27,246 nucleotides of DNA from CAYQPF01 sp964419225. GTDB taxonomy: Bacteria > Cloacimonadota > Cloacimonadia > Cloacimonadales > CAYQPF01. The translations under genes and the position numbers were made by a program. Shown here in pieces: positions 24,280 to 27,246 of the stretch (positions are counted from its first letter, which is position 1; each line of letters starts with the position of its first letter). A model generated the notes under the pieces. That model was not told where the DNA came from. It made no database searches and saw only the letters and a program-made list of their open reading frames with translations. The stretch lies in assembly GCA_964419225.1 (NCBI GenBank), contig CAYQPF010000061.1, forward strand, positions 1 to 27,246, given 5' to 3'.

Positions 24280-25047
24280 TTATTCTTCCTCAGGCTCTGT
24301 CACATAGTATAGTTCTTTAATCTCCTGCTGGATTAGAAATCCTTCGTAACTGCCCATTTCTGGTTCATTGCATTTACATCGTATTTTAACTTTTGCATGT
24401 GTTCTGCCATAATCAACAAACATCCCTTTCATAAACAGGTTAGAATTTATGACGATTTCTACATCCAACTGCTTACCACAATTCAGGCAGGCAAACATTT
24501 CCCTGTCTTTAGAGTCGTCTTCATCGGTAAAGGATATCTTAGTCAGCACTTCTGCTGTCTCTACCAATTTTCCGGTGTATAGTGTCTTTACTTTATTTTC
24601 TATGATCTGTACTTTGATATTAAAGGCATTTTCAAATAAAGCCTGTAGCTCTGGCAGCTTTAGTATTTTCGTCACTTCGATCGTTATAGCAGTCTGCTCA
24701 TCTTCTACTTCCATGATGCCGTCAAGTCCATGCATGAATAGTTTGTCATCAGCATCCCGATATAAATCGTTGCTATATTCTGCAGGTATCTCAGATCGAT
24801 CTGCAACCGGTACAATGTCATAAAAAATGCTTTCCCAATTATGTTCATGAGGCAACTCGCACATAAAAGACTGATCCTGATATGGTCTTTCACTGTTGTA
24901 TTTAGAGTTTGCTATTTCATAATCTCCCTTCCTTACCAGAAAGACACTTCTTTCATAGGCCGGGGCTTGATTATATAATTCACCGGCATACGCTTTAAGT
25001 ACGGCATCCCGCATAGTCTTTTCCGTAACCTTGTATAGGGTCTCCAT
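24280..25047 (-). CDS. Hypothetical protein with C-x2-C / C-x-C zinc-like cysteines
   Basis: A 255-residue acidic protein, first of the recombination/antirestriction run. The ATG at 25047 has AGGAGG five bases upstream; a start at 25077 would add ten residues. Seen: ACLNCGKQLDVEI (C187, C190) and IRCKCNEPEMGSYEG (C224, C226), a likely zinc-ribbon or treble-clef site in the C-terminal third. The N-terminal half (KTMRDAVLKAYAGELY, MCELPHEHNWESIFYDIVP) is not recognised. 31 bp separate it from the next gene. No catalytic motif is visible, so function is left open. Confidence 0.75.
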   Translation of the reverse strand: METLYKVTEKTMRDAVLKAYAGELYNQAPAYERSVFLVRKGDYEIANSKYNSERPYQDQSFMCELPHEHNWESIFYDIVPVADRSEIPAEYSNDLYRDADDKLFMHGLDGIMEVEDEQTAITIEVTKILKLPELQALFENAFNIKVQIIENKVKTLYTGKLVETAEVLTKISFTDEDDSKDREMFACLNCGKQLDVEIVINSNLFMKGMFVDYGRTHAKVKIRCKCNEPEMGSYEGFLIQQEIKELYYVTEPEEE

Positions 25048-25084
25048 TATTTCCTCCTGATAGGTTTTCCATTTCATAAGCCTT

Positions 25085-25380
25085 CTATAACTTCCATGTG
25101 TAATCCTTGTATCTTCCTAAGAATTCATCCTCGGTTCCAAACTTCTCGTCTAAGCAGTAATTTTCTTTATCTTCTTCATTCTCACTATGATCATACTTTT
25201 CATAGCCGTCATCTGACATTTCATAAATATGTCATCCTGAATAGTAGAAATAGAGGGTGTGTATGATACCAAAGTTAAATCAGGCACAGGCTTCAATGAT
25301 TATTGTTTCACTTCCGCAGTATTGCCTGCTTTGATAATAGCAAGCAGTTCAGGTGTAGAATAGTATTTACTCATTTTCAT
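25085..25380 (-). pseudogene. Decayed small gene (one stop, one frameshift) upstream of the recombination operon
   Basis: From the ATG at 25380 (or 25374) the frame gives MSKYYSTPELLAIIKAGNT and stops at TAA 25302-25300. The same frame stays open beyond that stop (SLKPVPDLTLVSYTPSIST...QDD). Near 25220 the neighbouring frame takes over with YEMSDDGYEKYDHSENEEDK and ends KDYTWKL at 25085. Joined, they make a coherent ~98-residue acidic protein. The last 44 codons alone (25219-25085) could still be translated but lack a good ribosome site. Assembly error in the run ATATTTATG is an alternative. Confidence 0.45.
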
Positions 25381-25531
25381 CACCGTTGTATTTTGCTATT
25401 ATCACATTAATCAGTAGTCATAAATAGGCAAGAGCAACATCGCTAAGAGTTTATTTATATTGTTATGAGGTATTTAGTTTTGCAGTTGCTATTTTACAGA
25501 TCATGTTATTACCTATGTTCAAAAACAAAAA

Positions 25532-25558
25532 AGGCAATACTCATGATAAGTATTGCCT
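25532..25558 (-). terminator. Intrinsic terminator of the repeat-protein gene
   Basis: Perfect 10-bp stem AGGCAATACT (25532-25541) / AGTATTGCCT (25549-25558) with a 7-nt loop. Read on the minus strand it lies 21 bp after the stop at 25580 and is followed directly by TTTTTTG. The stem and flanking T-run fit a factor-independent terminator. Confidence 0.85.
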
Positions 25559-25579
25559 AATCTTTAGTATTGTGTACCT

Positions 25580-27246
25580 CTATTTAATCATTAACATTTT
25601 TTTGTTCATTACAATACCATTAGTTAGCATACGATAGAGATAAACTCCGGAACCAACATTATTCCCCAGATCATCTTTACCATTCCAAACAACATCATAC
25701 TTGCCAGCATTCTTAAATCCGTTTACCAGTTCTTTAACAAGTTGACCTTTACTGTTAAAAATGTGGATTTTAACACTGCCCGATTTTTGCAGACTATAGC
25801 TGATCTTTGTCGTTGGATTGAATGGGTTAGGATAGTTTTGATTTAAGCAGGTGGTGGGTGCTATTGGGTCGTTGATTCCGACACTAACTGCCACAATCCA
25901 AATCCTTTCTGTAGAAAAACTCCCGTCGCTAACACTTACTTTCAGGCTAAAGGTACCATTTTGGTTAAACTGATAGGTAAATGAGGTTGAATCAGAACCC
26001 ACTACACTATTATTAATTGTCCAGGTATAATTGAGTTCAGCATTCTCAATATCAGATGCTGCTACAGAAAATAAAGTTGGTTGCAAGGTTGTGATAAACA
26101 CAGAATCTGTATTCGGTACAGCATTAGTAATAACGGGTGCATCGTTAACAGGATTAACAATAACCAAAACACTGTCAGTAGCACTCAGTCTTAGAGTTGT
26201 TTCATAAACTGTTATTGTAAGGTAGGTCTGTCCAAACCAGTTTGTTTGAGGAGTCATGTCTATAGATAGTCCATTTACAAATGGGTTCAGCAATTGATTA
26301 CCAGAAACACTCATCGTAAAGTTCTGGTTGTCAATGTCACTGATAAACTGACTAACATTGAAATTATAGACTGTGTCCTCATTGAAGGTGATGAACTCGG
26401 GTAAGGTTAAGACAGGTGCGTCATTGATCGGGTTAACTATGATCTGTATTTGAGCCGTAGTAATGTTTCTATCACTTTGGTTCTCTTTATAACCCTGATG
26501 TCTGATGCCAACTGGTAACATCTGGTTCAGGTTGTCATTAACAGACAGACTTAGTGTTTCTGTACCATCCCAATTCGTTTCAGGTGTTATTGTTACCGTA
26601 AATTCCACTACCGTTACACTCAAATGGGCTGTGTTCTGGCCAGTGAGGATTAATTGTGTGATCGGAGTATCTATATCATTGATGTACTGGGTTAAATCAA
26701 CCACCAAAGGTATATCCTCATCTGTTGTGTAGGTTGCAGGAGGATCAAAGCTGGGCGAATCATTAACGCTGTTCACAGTAACAAGAACCTGGGTTGATAC
26801 AGATAGGTTTTGATCATCTGTGGCAGTAAAAATAACATCCTGACTTCCAAACCAGTTCAACTGGGGTGTTATGGATACCATATTCTGGTTCATCTGGATG
26901 CTCAGAAATTCTTGTTGTGATGCTGCATATATCAAATGGTCTCCATATACTAAATCTGCATCTGAGAAGATTGTATTCAAATCGAGTCCGGTGTAAATTG
27001 TGTCCTCATTAAATGTAATTGGGTTTATTGCCTGTGCTACTATCGGTACATCGTTTACGGGATTAACTGTAAATAGCACCGTGTCTGAACTTGTCAGGCG
27101 ATTATTTTTGGAAGGTTCTTGTCTTCGTCTGGCTACCCCATCATTAACGGTAAACACAATGTTTTCTGTTCCTGACCAATTTGCCTGCGGTGTAAAAGTA
27201 GCTACATGTCCTGTTATCGACACATTTACATGATCTGAACTAATAG
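25580..27246 (-). CDS. Secreted Ig/cadherin-like repeat protein with C-terminal FlgD-like/T9SS-type sorting domain (5' end missing)
   Basis: The frame is open to the window edge, so the true start lies beyond; an internal GTG at 27223 is not the start. At least 554 residues are encoded. Counting from 27223: tandem ~95-residue beta-sandwich repeats each ending (I/V)VN(P/S)(V/I)ND.P (at 53-60, 150-157, 263-270, 356-363) and each opening with (N/D)ED(T/I), then a PKD-like segment (SVAASDIENAELNYTWTINN), then NQNYPNPFNPTTKISYSL and a FlgD-like Ig domain ending GVYLYRMLTNGIVMNKKMLMIK. That tail is the type A sorting/FlgD-like domain of outer-surface proteins in the FCB group. Function inferred: secreted or surface-attached adhesion or structural protein. 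Two repeats carry unusual loop insertions. Confidence 0.88.
   Translation of the reverse strand, partial: ISSDHVNVSITGHVATFTPQANWSGTENIVFTVNDGVARRRQEPSKNNRLTSSDTVLFTVNPVNDVPIVAQAINPITFNEDTIYTGLDLNTIFSDADLVYGDHLIYAASQQEFLSIQMNQNMVSITPQLNWFGSQDVIFTATDDQNLSVSTQVLVTVNSVNDSPSFDPPATYTTDEDIPLVVDLTQYINDIDTPITQLILTGQNTAHLSVTVVEFTVTITPETNWDGTETLSLSVNDNLNQMLPVGIRHQGYKENQSDRNITTAQIQIIVNPINDAPVLTLPEFITFNEDTVYNFNVSQFISDIDNQNFTMSVSGNQLLNPFVNGLSIDMTPQTNWFGQTYLTITVYETTLRLSATDSVLVIVNPVNDAPVITNAVPNTDSVFITTLQPTLFSVAASDIENAELNYTWTINNSVVGSDSTSFTYQFNQNGTFSLKVSVSDGSFSTERIWIVAVSVGINDPIAPTTCLNQNYPNPFNPTTKISYSLQKSGSVKIHIFNSKGQLVKELVNGFKNAGKYDVVWNGKDDLGNNVGSGVYLYRMLTNGIVMNKKMLMIK

Noticed and set aside
24449..24823. 124-residue plus-strand Ser/Thr-rich open frame
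   Set aside because: It is the mirror of the minus-strand zinc-like protein gene, is low-complexity and lacks a ribosome site.
1..27246. CRISPR array, rRNA, complete tRNA, transposase or integrase
   Set aside because: No regularly spaced identical repeats with unique spacers, no rRNA-like sequence, and no DDE, HUH, serine or tyrosine recombinase motifs were seen in any of the real genes.

Overview
The window is a piece of AT-rich bacterial DNA that is largely plasmid-like or integrative accessory sequence. At its right edge sits a long secreted or surface protein with Ig/cadherin-like repeats and a C-terminal FlgD-like/type IX-type sorting domain (NYPNPFNP signature). That signature is typical of the FCB group (Cloacimonadota, Calditrichota, Bacteroidota relatives). 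Strong GGAGG ribosome sites precede most genes, which fits Bacteroidota proper poorly, so I lean towards a Cloacimonadota-like host. This is an inference, not a determination. Almost all genes lie on the minus strand.

Layout, left to right. (1) 1-5195: the first codons of an unseen gene and a 1714-residue DEAD/DEAH helicase with a DUF1998/MZB-type cysteine motif and a Vsr/DUF559-like C-terminal end, which is the architecture of defence helicases such as DruE or DrmA/B. (2) 5436-7360: a winged-helix mini-protein and an AAA-ATPase/PD-(D/E)XK protein. (3) 7377-10721: a replicon module with parB, parA, a replication initiator carrying four 23-bp iteron-like repeats inside its own coding sequence, and a 57-residue ribbon-helix-helix protein. 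The module is bounded by two 52-bp direct repeats, each containing the perfect palindrome TTGAACGCGTTCAA. (4) 10711-12521: a type IV toxin-antitoxin pair (AbiEii/AbiEi). (5) 13180-17916: an especially AT-rich island with a class III nucleotidyl-cyclase-like protein on the plus strand, convergent with a stand-alone receiver and a 1186-residue PAS/GAF histidine kinase. (6) 18332-25047: a run of minus-strand genes reading, in transcription order, a Cys-containing protein, a C39-like cysteine-protease fold, a RecT/Bet annealase, a PD-(D/E)XK exonuclease with a cysteine cluster, a 22-residue hydrophobic leader peptide with a terminator hairpin, a GHKL ATPase, an ArdC antirestriction protein and a small protein, closed by a GC-rich terminator. 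(7) 25085-25380: what looks like a decayed small gene. (8) 25532-27246: a terminator and the secreted repeat protein, probably resident DNA outside the element.

How the parts fit: the par/rep module would copy and segregate the element, RecT plus the nuclease would supply single-strand annealing recombination, ArdC would protect it from host restriction, and AbiE, the AAA-nuclease, the helicase and possibly the cyclase/kinase island form a maintenance and defence cargo. The least explained items are the iterons hidden in rep, the repeat-bounded par/rep cassette, the leader-peptide/terminator arrangement before the GHKL-ArdC genes, and the cyclase-like/multi-GAF kinase pair.
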